A DNA stretch of 64,000 nt, taken from Hyphomicrobium_A sp963759735. Its GTDB lineage: Bacteria; Pseudomonadota; Alphaproteobacteria; Rhizobiales; Hyphomicrobiaceae. The number at the start of each line of letters is the position of its first letter. The stretch's first letter is position 1. Both the position numbers and the translations under genes were made by a program. Positions 9,396 through 18,370 of this stretch are shown in pieces. The stretch is from positions 930,001-994,000 of the forward strand of contig CAVXAF010000007.1 of NCBI GenBank assembly GCA_963759735.1, read 5' to 3'. The notes under the pieces are model-generated. The model saw nothing but the letters and a program-made list of their open reading frames with translations, did not search any database and was not told the origin of the DNA.

Positions 9396-10373
9396 GTGGC
9401 AGTCATCCGGTCAGTGATCCGCGGCGTCGGCGCACACCTTCCCAAGCGCGTGATGACCAATGCCGATCTGGCAAAGATCGTCGACACCAGCGATGAATGG
9501 ATCGTCGAGCGCACCGGCATTCGCGAACGCCACATCGCCGGCGATGACGAAATGACTTCCGACCTCGGCATTGCGGCGGCCAAGCAGGCGCTGGTGCGCG
9601 CGGGCCTCGATCCTGTCGACGTTGATCTCGTCATCTGCGCAACGGCGACGCCTGATCGTACGTTTCCCGCGACGGCGGTAAAAATTCAACAGGGCCTCGG
9701 CGTCACCCAGGGCGCCGCGTTCGACGTGCAGGCGGTGTGCTCGGGTTTCGTATATGCGCTCACCATCGCCGACAACTTCCTGAAAGCCGGCCAGTTCAAG
9801 CGCGCCGTCGTCATCGGTGCGGAAACCTTCTCGCGCATTCTCGATTGGGAGGATCGCTCGACCTGCGTACTGTTCGGCGACGGCGCGGGCGCGGTTGTGC
9901 TTGAGGCACAGCCACAGCACGGCACGCGCGAAGATCGCGGCATCCTCGCGACGCGTTTGCGCTCGGACGGGCGCTATGAGGATTTGCTCTACGTCGACGG
10001 CGGCCCCGGTTCGACGAAGACGGTCGGCCATCTGCGGATGAACGGACGCGAAGTGTTTCGTCATGCCGTGCAGAAGATCACCGGCGTCATTGAAGAGACG
10101 CTGTTGATGACCGGCTATGCCGCCGACGAGATCGATCTCTACGTTCCGCACCAGGCCAACCAGCGCATCCTCGACGGTGTGCTGCGCAAGCTCGGCGTGC
10201 CGGCGGAGAAGATCGTCGTTACACTCGACAAGCACGGCAACACCTCGGCTGCCTCCATTCCGCTGGCGCTTAACCATGCCTTTGAACAGCATCGTGTTAA
10301 GGAAGGTTCGCTGGTCATGATGGAGGCGATGGGTGGAGGCTTCACCTGGGGGGCAGTGCTCGCGCGCTGGTGA
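9396..10373 (+). CDS. fabH: Beta-ketoacyl-ACP synthase III (FabH)
   Basis: Condenses acetyl-CoA with malonyl-ACP to start fatty acid synthesis. The catalytic triad is complete: Cys115 in AVCSGF, His252 in PHQANQRI and Asn282 in HGNTSAAS (numbering from GTG 9396). The C-terminal GGGFTWGAVLARW is typical. I chose GTG 9396 (MAVIRSVIRGVGAHLP) because the 15 residues before it are not FabH-like. It follows plsX by about 90 bases, the normal lipid gene order. Confidence 0.95.
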   Translation: MAVIRSVIRGVGAHLPKRVMTNADLAKIVDTSDEWIVERTGIRERHIAGDDEMTSDLGIAAAKQALVRAGLDPVDVDLVICATATPDRTFPATAVKIQQGLGVTQGAAFDVQAVCSGFVYALTIADNFLKAGQFKRAVVIGAETFSRILDWEDRSTCVLFGDGAGAVVLEAQPQHGTREDRGILATRLRSDGRYEDLLYVDGGPGSTKTVGHLRMNGREVFRHAVQKITGVIEETLLMTGYAADEIDLYVPHQANQRILDGVLRKLGVPAEKIVVTLDKHGNTSAASIPLALNHAFEQHRVKEGSLVMMEAMGGGFTWGAVLARW

Positions 10374-10417
10374 CGTGTACCGACCATTTCATGCAACGCG
10401 GCAATTTTCTTTCTTTG

Positions 10418-10474
10418 ATTTCAGCTAGTTGAAATGCTCTCTCGATTGACGACCGCCTCGCCCCCCGATAGTGT
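10418..10474 (+). promoter_or_regulatory. Predicted sigma-70 promoter of ihfA with an upstream palindrome
   Basis: A good -35 box TTGACG (10446-10451), a 17-base spacer and a -10-like TAGTGT (10469-10474) lie about 35 bases before ihfA. Just upstream is the inverted repeat ATTTCA-N6-TGAAAT (10418-10435), a possible regulator site. Prediction from sequence only. Confidence 0.5.
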
Positions 10475-10509
10475 CCAAAAAAAGGTGAAAGAGCGGGAGG
10501 CGAAATGCC

Positions 10510-10827
10510 ATGGGAGGCAAGACGTTAACGAGGGCGGATCTGGCCGAGGCGGTGGTGCGCAAGGTCGGTTTGCCCCGCAACGAGAGCCAGGAATTGGTCG
10601 AACTCGTCCTGGGGGAGATATCGGCCAGCCTAGCGCGGGGGGACTCCGTGAAGCTGTCGTCGTTCGGTTCATTTGGCATCCGCCAGAAGGGCGAGCGCAT
10701 GGGCCGCAATCCCAAAACCGGGGACGAAGTGCCGATCACGCCGCGCCGGGTCTTGGTCTTTCGCCCCAGCAACATTATGAAGGAGCGCATTAACCAGGGC
10801 CTCATTCGTCGCAAGGCAGCCGAGTAA
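10510..10827 (+). CDS. ihfA: Integration host factor subunit alpha
   Basis: A 105-residue DNA-bending protein of the HU/IHF family, which works as a heterodimer with IHF beta. Typical features: N-terminal TLTRADLAEAV, the GSFGIRQKGER strand and the minor-groove arm GRNPKTGDEVPI with the intercalating proline, then RRVLVFRPS. The gene stands between fabH and a MerR regulator, the conserved order in Rhizobiales. GGGAGG precedes the start region. Confidence 0.95.
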   Translation: MGGKTLTRADLAEAVVRKVGLPRNESQELVELVLGEISASLARGDSVKLSSFGSFGIRQKGERMGRNPKTGDEVPITPRRVLVFRPSNIMKERINQGLIRRKAAE

Positions 10828-10873
10828 TCAGGCGCACAGCGACGGCGTGAAGGCGCAGCTGCTGGAGGCGTAA

Positions 10874-11377
10874 TTGACCAAGACTGCCGAGGCTTTTCGC
10901 ACCATCAGCGAAGTCGCCGACGAACTCGAGGTCCCCAAGCACGTCCTGCGCTTCTGGGAAGGCCGGTTTCCGCAGATCCGCCCGATGAAGCGCGGCGGCG
11001 GGCGGCGCTACTACCGCCCCGAGGACATGGCGCTGCTGCGCGGCATCTGCCAGCTGCTGCACGCCGAAGGCTACACCATCAAGGGCGTCCAGAAGATCCT
11101 ACGCGAGCAGGGCGTCGATGCCGTCAAGCGCTTCGGCCAGCCCGATGTGGCGGTGCCGATCGCGGCAGCGGTCGCCGCTTCGCCGGCTCCCGCCAAGCGC
11201 GGCGCCCGTGGCGTCAAGCAATCGCCGGCCAATGCTCCGACCAAGGGCGAGGTGCGCGAGCGCCTGCTAGCAGCCATTGCCGAACTCGAGAATTGCCGCG
11301 GCATCCTGCTGGGCAAGACGCCGGAGGCCGCCAATCGGCGTGCTCCGCAAAAGGCGCGCCGCAGCGCGCGCGTGTGA
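10874..11377 (+). CDS. MerR-family transcriptional regulator
   Basis: A 167-residue regulator starting at TTG. The winged helix-turn-helix covers about residues 10-80 (ISEVADELEVPKHVLRFWEGRFPQI, then GGGRRYYRPEDMALL). The linker and C-terminal half are Ala/Arg-rich with a helical segment ending LLGKTPEAA; no metal-binding cysteines of the MerR/CueR kind are visible. It is the conserved neighbour of ihfA in alphaproteobacteria; its target is not known to me. The stop overlaps the GTG start of the next gene. Confidence 0.85.
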   Translation: MTKTAEAFRTISEVADELEVPKHVLRFWEGRFPQIRPMKRGGGRRYYRPEDMALLRGICQLLHAEGYTIKGVQKILREQGVDAVKRFGQPDVAVPIAAAVAASPAPAKRGARGVKQSPANAPTKGEVRERLLAAIAELENCRGILLGKTPEAANRRAPQKARRSARV

Positions 11378-12126
11378 GCGGCTTGTCGGCGCAGTCTACC
11401 GCCGAACTGTGGTGCGTCGATCTCAACGCTGCGGCGCCAGCGCTGCATGCAGCCGAGCTGGCAACGCCGCGCCTGTGCCAACTCGATCGAGCGCGCGGTT
11501 CGGCGTTTTCCGATCACCTCGTGCGCGCCGAGTGGACCGCGACGCACATAGCGCTGCGAGTGCTGATCGAGCGAGCGGCAGGGCCGGGCTGGCGCGGCGT
11601 CACGCTGACCCGGGCTGGCCGCGGCAAGCCGCATCTCGAGGGCGCTCCGCTGGCCTTCAGTCTTTCGCACGCCCCGGGCTTGGCGCTAATCGGCATCGCA
11701 TCTGGAGGCAGCATCGGCGTCGACGTGGAGCGCTCGCGCACCGTGCGCATTGGCGATGCGCGCCGGGCGCGCATCGAGGCAGCGGGTGCCGCGCTTCTTG
11801 CGTCGTCACTGCCCGCCACGGGTGAGGCGCGTTTCCTGCAGGCATGGGTGCGCCTCGAAGCCTACGCCAAGGCAGACGGGTGCGGCATCGCGCGCCTGCT
11901 GACGCGGCTCGGCATCCTCGGCTCATCCGCCCTCGCGCAGGGCGATGTGGCGGACTCCGGCCAGCGGGCGGCCTCGATGCTCGTGGATGACGGACACCCT
12001 GCCGTGCGCGACCTGCAACTCGGTGCCGGCGTCCACGCCGCCGCAGTCTTCGCCGGTGTGGCGCCCACAATCGTGGTTTCGTGGCTTCCCACGAGCGCTG
12101 AAGGCATTGAAAAGCTCATCAATTGA
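11374..12126 (+). CDS. 4'-phosphopantetheinyl transferase (Sfp-like)
   Basis: Transfers phosphopantetheine from CoA to carrier proteins. The 250-residue product has the two family motifs: GVDVE (about residues 113-117) and WVRLEAYAKADG (about residues 164-175), which supply the Mg2+ and CoA ligands, as well as an upstream FSLSHAPGLALIGIA. It begins GTGA over the stop of the merR gene, so is co-translated with it. Near plsX-fabH it may activate acyl carrier protein or a secondary-metabolite carrier; the Sfp size favours broad specificity (inference). Confidence 0.85.
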   Translation: MSGLSAQSTAELWCVDLNAAAPALHAAELATPRLCQLDRARGSAFSDHLVRAEWTATHIALRVLIERAAGPGWRGVTLTRAGRGKPHLEGAPLAFSLSHAPGLALIGIASGGSIGVDVERSRTVRIGDARRARIEAAGAALLASSLPATGEARFLQAWVRLEAYAKADGCGIARLLTRLGILGSSALAQGDVADSGQRAASMLVDDGHPAVRDLQLGAGVHAAAVFAGVAPTIVVSWLPTSAEGIEKLIN

Positions 12127-12182
12127 TGCGGCCGGGGCTTTGACGTTGACCCGCATGGCGGCACTTGGCAAAAGGGGCGCAT

Positions 12183-12260
12183 CGGAGCGTAGCGCAGCCT
12201 GGTTAGCGCACCAGTCTGGGGGACTGGGGGTCGGAGGTTCAAATCCTCTCGCTCCGACCA
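12183..12260 (+). tRNA. tRNA-Pro (anticodon GGG)
   Basis: Complete 78-base cloverleaf with encoded CCA. The acceptor arm CGGAGCG pairs with CGCTCCG, the anticodon stem CCAGT pairs with ACTGG around the loop CTGGGGG (anticodon GGG at loop positions 3-5), and the T arm GGAGG-TTCAAAT-CCTCT closes. The region downstream is accessory in character, so this tRNA could be an integration site. Confidence 0.95.
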
Positions 12261-12286
12261 TTTTCTCGATCGGCCGTCAGTTGCCA

Positions 12287-12560
12287 TCAGCCGAAAGCGG
12301 GCCACAACACCGACAGCGCCCCGCGATTGGCGATCCTCAGTAGCTCTCGGGAGACGTAGCCGAGGTGGTGTGGGGCTAGCGTCACGGTTGGCGGGGATAT
12401 GAACGGATGGTCCGGCGACAGCGGTTCAACGTCATCGACGTTCAGTCCCGCTCCGGCGATTTGCCCGGCCATCAGCGCGGCGATGAGAGCCCATCGTTGA
12501 CGATCGGCCCTCTGGAATGTTGATCAAATAGACGCTTGGATGCATCAGGGTCAGTTCGGC
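12287..12560 (-). pseudogene. Remnant of a D-2-hydroxyacid dehydrogenase
   Basis: On the reverse strand, fragments of the NAD-dependent D-2-hydroxyacid dehydrogenase C-terminus appear in three different frames: MHPSVYLIN, then SRGPIVND, then LIAALMAGQIAGAGLNVDDVEPL followed by HPFISPPTVTLAPHHLGYVS. The usual family order is INTSRGPIVDE...GAGLDVFEVEPL...TPHLGY, so order and content match, but the N-terminal two thirds are missing and the frame changes twice within 60 bases. Truncation with several breaks favours real decay rather than a single read error. Confidence 0.5.
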
Positions 12561-13005
12561 TCCGCCGCCGCCGTCGTTTGTTGCGTAGACGACAGCATTC
12601 TTCCCGGAAGCGTAAAGCCAGCGCGCCGCGACCGAGCCTGCGCACGAGATGTATTTGGGATTGAGATGAGCGAATATTATCGCGAGACGAACACCTCTCC
12701 CGCTGATTCGAAACCAAAAATAATTGGGAATGAGAAAAAACTAATACATTGAACTATTTAGGCGCAGTGTTGATCGCGGCGAGATAGATCGAGGCGGTAA
12801 AATCTATGGTCGCCCAGTTCCGCCAATGAGGCTCTCGGCTCGGGATCAAGGGATGGCCGACGCGACCGGGCTTCGTTCAATGGGAAAACGCTCGTCGACT
12901 CAGTGACCCCACGTCGGGCATTGCGTCGCCCCGCGTGGTTTTCTCTGCCGCCCGAACCAGTTAAGAAAAGAGTTCCATCTCTCCCCCGTGAATCTTCGGC
13001 GCCCC

Positions 13006-13030
13006 GGAACAATCGGTGCGCGTGCCAGTT
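13006..13030 (+). promoter_or_regulatory. Near-consensus EcfG-type promoter upstream of the oxidase cluster
   Basis: GGAAC (13006-13010), 16 bases, then AGTT (13027-13030); the EcfG consensus is GGAAC-N16/17-CGTT. It lies 23 bases before the ctaG start and could drive the whole cluster. One mismatch in the -10 keeps this tentative. Confidence 0.35.
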
Positions 13031-13052
13031 ACGTTGGCTAGAGGAGGAGGCG

Positions 13053-14007
13053 ATGCTACGTGCGCCAGTGGTCGGCGACGAAGTAAAGGCTATTGGGACG
13101 GCGGCGCTCGCGCTGCCGATCGCGGTCGTCGCGATTTCAGTTCTTTTGCCAATCACACCTGGCATGCTTGCGGGCCTTGGTTACGGGCATTTTTCCGCGC
13201 ACATGGCCCAACACATTCTTACGATGAACATTCTCGCCCCGCTTGTCGCTTTCGGGGTGCTCCGCTACGGCCCCCTTGGCCGTATTGCCCGGGGCAGCGC
13301 TGAGCCAGAAGTCTTGGCTGGCCCTTGCGGTGGCGCTTCAGGTCGTTGTGCTGTGGTTCTGGCACGCGCCGGGCGTCCTGGAGTGGGGCATGGCGGATGG
13401 ACACCACGCCGCCTTCATGCATGCCACGCTGTTCCTCATTGCTTTGCTTTTCTGGTTTTGCGTTCTGGGCGTCGACGGGGGCGCGCGCTGGAAGCCGATC
13501 GTCGCGCTGCTGATCACAGGCAAGCTTTTCTGCCTGCTCGGGGTGCTTTTCATATTTGCTCCGCGTGCGCTCTACGACATGCCGTTCGCGCATGGGGGAG
13601 GTGGTGATGCCCACGGCCATTCACTAACGGCTTCCAGCCTTGCCGACCAGCAGCTGGCGGGCCTCCTGATGGTGGCGGCGTGTCCCCTGACCTATATCGT
13701 AGCAGGCGTCATCATCGCAGCGCGGTGGATATTCGATATGGAACGCGAGGACCCGGACGAAGTCTCGCGCGGTACCGAGCGCGCCGATGAGTTCACACGC
13801 GCGCCGCCTTCTGCTTCCGCCGTTCCTTCTCGCGAGCCTGCTGCTGGGGGGATGCCGGAATACCCAGTCCGTGCTTGCACCCAACAGCGACCTCACCGAT
13901 CAGCTCGCGCTTCTGACGATGGTCCTCGTCGTCGGTTCGACGATCATCTTCGTCTTCGTACTCGCGCTGGTGGCGATTTCGATCGTTGGCAGCGATCGGG
14001 CCCGTGA
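13053..14007 (+). CDS. CtaG-type cytochrome c oxidase assembly protein (frame break)
   Basis: Multi-pass membrane protein of the caa3_CtaG family needed to assemble cytochrome oxidase. A strong GAGGAGGAGG precedes ATG 13053. The first part (about 68 residues) ends HMAQHILTMNILAPLVAFG; the second, in another frame, has LVVVLWFWHAPGVLEWGM-like and HATLFLIALLFWF segments and FIFAPRALYDMPFAHG. Removing one G of the GGGG run at 13254-13257 joins them. The visible frame runs to 14007 and overlaps coxB by 220 bases, which is unlikely; the true end is probably near 13790, implying one more error. Confidence 0.75.
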
Positions 14008-14779
14008 GCGCCTCGCCCACCCGAAGGCGATCATCTTTGGTGGCGTAGTTTTTCCGATCGTGACGCTTACGGCGCTGCTGGCTTACGGTCTCACTCTGAT
14101 CCCGATGAAAGCCGAGGCGGAGTCACCACTGCAAATTGCCGTCGAGGGCGAGCAATGGTGGTGGCGCGTCACGTACCCTCTTCCGGACGGCGGGACGGTC
14201 GATACGGCAAATGAGTTGCGACTGCCGGCCGGCCGGCCGGTGCGCATCCAGCTCACGACAGCCGACGTCATTCACTCGTTCTGGATTCCCGAGCTCGCCG
14301 GCAAGCTCGACATGATACCCGGACGCACGAACGTGCTGCAGTTCATTCCCACTACGCCCGGCAGCTATCGGGGCCAGTGCGCGGAGTACTGCGGCGGGGC
14401 GCACGCGCTCATGGGGTTGCGCGCCGTCGTGCTCGAGCCGGCAGCCTTCGATGCATGGTTTGCAAAAGAACGCTCGCCGGCTCAGGAGCCCGAGGGTCCG
14501 GAGGCGCGACGTGGGCGCGAACTATTCATCACGCGTGGCTGCCCGGCCTGCCACACAATCACTGGGATCTCGGCCGTCGGTCAGATCGGGCCAAACTTGA
14601 CACACATCGGCTCCCGACGCGCGATTGCCGCGGAGCGCTTGCCGATGTCGAAGGAAAACCTCAAGCGCTGGATCCAGCACAATGATCGACTGAAGCCAAA
14701 CAACTTGATGCCGTCTTACGCCGAGGTTCCGGACGAAGAAATAGATGCCATCGCAACCTATCTGGCGGGGCTTCAGTAG
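13787..14779 (+). CDS. coxB: Cytochrome c oxidase subunit II with fused cytochrome c (caa3 type)
   Basis: Electron-entry subunit of a haem-copper oxidase. A lipoprotein signal with lipobox LLGGC is followed by two transmembrane helices, an aromatic EGEQWWWRVTYP patch, then the cupredoxin domain with the CuA ligands HSFWIPELAGK and CAEYCGGAHALM. The last 100 residues are a cytochrome c domain with haem motif CPACH and a distal-methionine segment NLMPSY. The fused cytochrome c marks this as caa3 rather than aa3. It is 330 residues and ends two bases before the exchanger gene. Confidence 0.93.
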   Translation: MSSHARRLLLPPFLLASLLLGGCRNTQSVLAPNSDLTDQLALLTMVLVVGSTIIFVFVLALVAISIVGSDRARERLAHPKAIIFGGVVFPIVTLTALLAYGLTLIPMKAEAESPLQIAVEGEQWWWRVTYPLPDGGTVDTANELRLPAGRPVRIQLTTADVIHSFWIPELAGKLDMIPGRTNVLQFIPTTPGSYRGQCAEYCGGAHALMGLRAVVLEPAAFDAWFAKERSPAQEPEGPEARRGRELFITRGCPACHTITGISAVGQIGPNLTHIGSRRAIAAERLPMSKENLKRWIQHNDRLKPNNLMPSYAEVPDEEIDAIATYLAGLQ

Positions 14780-14781
14780 AG

Positions 14782-15834
14782 ATGTTCGATTTAGCGGCCC
14801 TCCCGCTTGGACTGAATTTCGCGATATTTGTCGTGGCCGCGGGGGTCGTGTGGGTGGTGGGCGCCCGCATTGTCAATTATGCCGCCGCGATTGGCGAAAA
14901 GACCGGAATGGGTCATGCCGTGGTTGGGCTCATCGTTCTGGGCGGAATCACGTCACTCCCCGAAATCGGCGTAACCGTTTCCGCGGCCTCGGCCGGCGAT
15001 GCGCACCTCGCCGTGAACAACCTGTTCGGCAGCATCGCCATGCAGGTCGCCATTCTAGCCGTCATCGATTTCATGATCGGCCGACGCGCCCTGACCATGG
15101 TCGTGCCGGAGTCCGCGGTCATGCTGCTCGGCGCATTGAACATTTTTCTGTTGACCGTGGCCTGTGCAGGAATCGTCGTCGGCGGCGGCGCCTTTCTCGG
15201 GATAGGCGTCTGGGCGTGGGGTTGCCTACTCGGTTATGTCGCAAGCGTATGGATGCTTTCGCAGGCGGAAGGCAGGCAACCGTGGATTGCTGCCAACCTC
15301 GAGCCCGACGCCCAGAAGCGCCCTGCCGCTGAAGAGCAGGCCGGCGCGGAAGCAGGGACGCAATCGCTTTTCGGGCTCGCCGCTCGCACCACCATTGCGG
15401 CTGCGATTATTCTCGGAGCCGGCTGGGCGGTTGCCCGCACCGGCAGCGCAATCGCCGAAGCGACCGGCCTGGGCTCAAGTTTCGTCGGCTTCGTGCTGAT
15501 TGCAATCACAACCTCGCTGCCGGAATTCAGCACGGCGCTCGCCGCCGCGCGCCTTGGCTATTTCACGATGGCGATTTCGGACATCCTCGGCACCAACCTG
15601 ATTAACGTCGGGCTGCTGTTCGTGGTCGATGCTGTCGCGGATGGGGAGCCTGCGCTCAGTCGCGTCGGTCCCTTCGCGATATTCGGCGCGTTGCTAGCGA
15701 TCGCCATCACATCGATCTTCGTCATCGGATTGGCCGAGCGGCGAGACCGGACCTTCCTCCGCATGGGGATGGATTCGATCGCCGTTTTGGTCTGCTACTT
15801 TGGTGGCGTGGCTATTCTCTACACGCTGAGGTGA
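14782..15834 (+). CDS. CaCA-family sodium/calcium exchanger-like protein
   Basis: A 350-residue inner-membrane cation antiporter. It has the internal duplication typical of the family: alpha repeat 1 GGITSLPEIGVTVSAAS...NNLFGS (about residues 53-85) and alpha repeat 2 ITTSLPEFSTALAAARLG...DILGTNLIN (about residues 235-270), with about ten transmembrane segments and a hydrophilic middle loop. It lies tightly between coxB and coxAC (two bases and one base apart), so is transcribed and probably translated with the oxidase. The transported ion cannot be told from sequence. Confidence 0.85.
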   Translation: MFDLAALPLGLNFAIFVVAAGVVWVVGARIVNYAAAIGEKTGMGHAVVGLIVLGGITSLPEIGVTVSAASAGDAHLAVNNLFGSIAMQVAILAVIDFMIGRRALTMVVPESAVMLLGALNIFLLTVACAGIVVGGGAFLGIGVWAWGCLLGYVASVWMLSQAEGRQPWIAANLEPDAQKRPAAEEQAGAEAGTQSLFGLAARTTIAAAIILGAGWAVARTGSAIAEATGLGSSFVGFVLIAITTSLPEFSTALAAARLGYFTMAISDILGTNLINVGLLFVVDAVADGEPALSRVGPFAIFGALLAIAITSIFVIGLAERRDRTFLRMGMDSIAVLVCYFGGVAILYTLR

Positions 15835-15835
15835 C

Positions 15836-18370
15836 ATGCAGACTAGCACCCAGGAATACCCGAACGAGGTACCACGGCCGCCGGAAGAGCTTCAGGAGCT
15901 CAAGCGCGTCTGGGAGCCGCCGCACGGATTTGCAGCCGTCACTGCGGTCAACAACACGCAGATCGGCATCTACTACATCGGCACCGCGTTCATGTTCTTC
16001 CTGCTGGCAGGCGTGCTGGCGCTCCTGATGCGCGTGCAGCTCGCGGTGCCGGAGAACACCTTCCTCAGCCAGGACCTCTACAACCAGATCTTCACCATGC
16101 ACGGCACGATGATGATGTTCCTGTTCGCCGTGCCGGCGGTAGAGGCTGCGGGCGTTCTGCTGCTCCCCCAGATGCTCGCAGCGCGCGACCTGCCGTTCCC
16201 GCGCCTCAGTGCATTCGCGTTCTGGGCATATGCCATCGGAGGAACCGTCTTCTTCTGCAGCCTGTTCTTCGATCTTGCGCCGCGCGGTGGCTGGTTCATG
16301 TATCCACCGCTGACCAGTTCGGAGTATTCGCCCGGCGACAACGCTGATTTCTGGCTTTTGGGCATAGGCTTCATCGAGATCTCGGCCATAGCCGGTGCGA
16401 TCGAGATCGTCGTCGGTGTTCTGCGCACGCGCGCGCCCGGCATGACGCTCGGCAAGATGCCGATCTTCGCGTGGACGATGCTCATCTTCGCCGGCATGAT
16501 CATTTTCGCGTTTCCCGCAATTATTCTGGCGACGATGCTGCTCGAGCTTGAGCGAGCGTTCGGCTGGCCCTTCTTCATCGCTGCAAAAGGGGGCGACCCG
16601 CTTCTTTGGCAGCACCTCTTCTGGTTCTTTGGTCATCCTGAGGTCTACATCATCTTTCTGCCCGCGGCCGGCATGGTTTCGATGATGCTGCCCACGATGG
16701 CCCGTAGCCCACTTGTTGGCTACAACCTCATCGTCGTCGCGTTGATCGCGACCGGATTCTTCAGCTTCGGACTGTGGGTGCATCATATGTTTACCACAGG
16801 CCTGCCAGCGCTCTCGCTCGGCTTCTTTTCCGCCGCGAGCATGGCCGTCGCCGTGCCGAGCGGCATCCAGGTCTTCTCCTGGATCGCCACGATGGCGAAC
16901 GGCCGCGTGACCTTCACCACGCCCATGCTTTTCATCCTGGGCTTCCTCTTCATATTCATCCTCGGCGGCCTCACCGGGGTGATGGTCGCGATGGTGCCCT
17001 TCGACTGGCAGGTGCACGACACGTACTTCGTCGTTGCGCATTTTCACTACGTGCTCGTGGGCGGCATGGTCTTCCCGTTGTTTGCCGCTATCTACTACTG
17101 GATCCCCGCCTTCGGCCCGCGGCCGCTCTCGGAGCGACTGGGGAAGTGGGCCTTCTGGCTGATGTTCATCGGCTTCAATGTGGCGTTCCTGCCGATGCAC
17201 CTCACCGGGCTGTGGGGGATGCCGCGCCGCGTCTACACCTATCTTCCGGAGATGGGGTGGGGGCCGATCAACTTCATCTCGACGGTCGGCGCTTTCATGG
17301 TGGCCGCCGGCGTCGCGATCGTTCTCATCGACATGATCCGCAAATTCCGCATCGGTCACGAGCGCAACGCCGGCAATGTATGGGGCGCCGGAACGTTGGA
17401 ATGGCTGCCGAACGATACCTTCGCCACGCGCTCCATCCCGTTCGTCAAAAGTCGTGAGCCGCTCTGGGATCAACCCACCATCTCGCGCGATGTCGAGGAA
17501 GGTCGGTACTACCTTCCGGGCGCTCCGACCGGCGGGCGCGAGACACTCCTCACTTCGGCGATTGAGGCGAGGCCGCAGTATGTCGTCCAGATGCCAGGCC
17601 CGAGCTGGACCCATGTGCTGGCTGCCGTCTTTACGGCTCTGTGCTTCTTTGCGCTCACTTTAAAACTCGTCATACCAGCCGCCATCTGCGCGCTGGCGGC
17701 GATCGCGTGCGTCATCGTGTGGATGTGGGAAATGGACCCGGGCCCGGCGAAGGGGCCTGTCGACATTGGCGGAGGGTTGAGTTTGCCTGTCTATGCCACA
17801 GGGTCGGCGTCGCACTCTTATTGGGCGATGGTTGTTCTGATCCTGGTGGCCGGCACGCTCTACGTCTCTTACTTCTTCTCTTATATCTACCTGTGGACCG
17901 TCTCGCCGGAAGGCTGGTCCGATGCCGCAGCCACACTGCCCATCCTGCAATGGCCCCTTGCGTCTGGCGGTCTCTTGATCGCAAGCAGCATCAGTGTCGG
18001 CTTGGCACGTCGCCTGCTTCCGGTGGTGGGCGGTTCCCGCTCGCCTCTCTTCGTCCTCGTCATGCTGCTCGCGCTGTTGCTGTTGGTCACAGGTTTCGCC
18101 TGCGAGGTCGTTGCACAGATCCAGTCGGACTTGCGACCAAGCGACAGCGCATTTGCCGCCGTCACCTACCTCAATGCGGGGCTGTTGGGCGAACTCGTCA
18201 TAGCCGTCTCAATTATGGGTCTCTTCGTTATTGCACGCTACCTAACCGGCCGTCTCGATGAAGCGAGACGAGTCACATTCGACAACACGGCAATCCTCTG
18301 GCACTTCGCAGTGGTGCAGGGGATCGTCGGGCTTCTTCTCGTGCATGGTTTCCCGAGGCTCGTGACATGA
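15836..18370 (+). CDS. Cytochrome c oxidase subunit I-III fusion
   Basis: Catalytic subunit of the caa3 oxidase. Residues 1-560 are subunit I with all haem/Cu ligands: TMHGTMMMF (haem a), the cross-linked GHPEVY with the proton-channel glutamate, WVHHMFTTG (CuB) and HFHYVLVGG (haem a3/a). Residues about 600-844 are a subunit III domain of seven hydrophobic segments, including GSASHSYWAMVVLILVAG and the Glu in FACEVVAQIQ. The length of 844 fits coxA-coxC fusions in other proteobacteria. It overlaps the next gene by four bases. Confidence 0.95.
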   Translation: MQTSTQEYPNEVPRPPEELQELKRVWEPPHGFAAVTAVNNTQIGIYYIGTAFMFFLLAGVLALLMRVQLAVPENTFLSQDLYNQIFTMHGTMMMFLFAVPAVEAAGVLLLPQMLAARDLPFPRLSAFAFWAYAIGGTVFFCSLFFDLAPRGGWFMYPPLTSSEYSPGDNADFWLLGIGFIEISAIAGAIEIVVGVLRTRAPGMTLGKMPIFAWTMLIFAGMIIFAFPAIILATMLLELERAFGWPFFIAAKGGDPLLWQHLFWFFGHPEVYIIFLPAAGMVSMMLPTMARSPLVGYNLIVVALIATGFFSFGLWVHHMFTTGLPALSLGFFSAASMAVAVPSGIQVFSWIATMANGRVTFTTPMLFILGFLFIFILGGLTGVMVAMVPFDWQVHDTYFVVAHFHYVLVGGMVFPLFAAIYYWIPAFGPRPLSERLGKWAFWLMFIGFNVAFLPMHLTGLWGMPRRVYTYLPEMGWGPINFISTVGAFMVAAGVAIVLIDMIRKFRIGHERNAGNVWGAGTLEWLPNDTFATRSIPFVKSREPLWDQPTISRDVEEGRYYLPGAPTGGRETLLTSAIEARPQYVVQMPGPSWTHVLAAVFTALCFFALTLKLVIPAAICALAAIACVIVWMWEMDPGPAKGPVDIGGGLSLPVYATGSASHSYWAMVVLILVAGTLYVSYFFSYIYLWTVSPEGWSDAAATLPILQWPLASGGLLIASSISVGLARRLLPVVGGSRSPLFVLVMLLALLLLVTGFACEVVAQIQSDLRPSDSAFAAVTYLNAGLLGELVIAVSIMGLFVIARYLTGRLDEARRVTFDNTAILWHFAVVQGIVGLLLVHGFPRLVT

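Noticed and set aside
15812..17614. 600-codon minus-strand frame opposite the oxidase subunit I gene
   Set aside because: Highly charged (Glu/Arg/His) composition typical of the antisense of a hydrophobic membrane protein; no start context.
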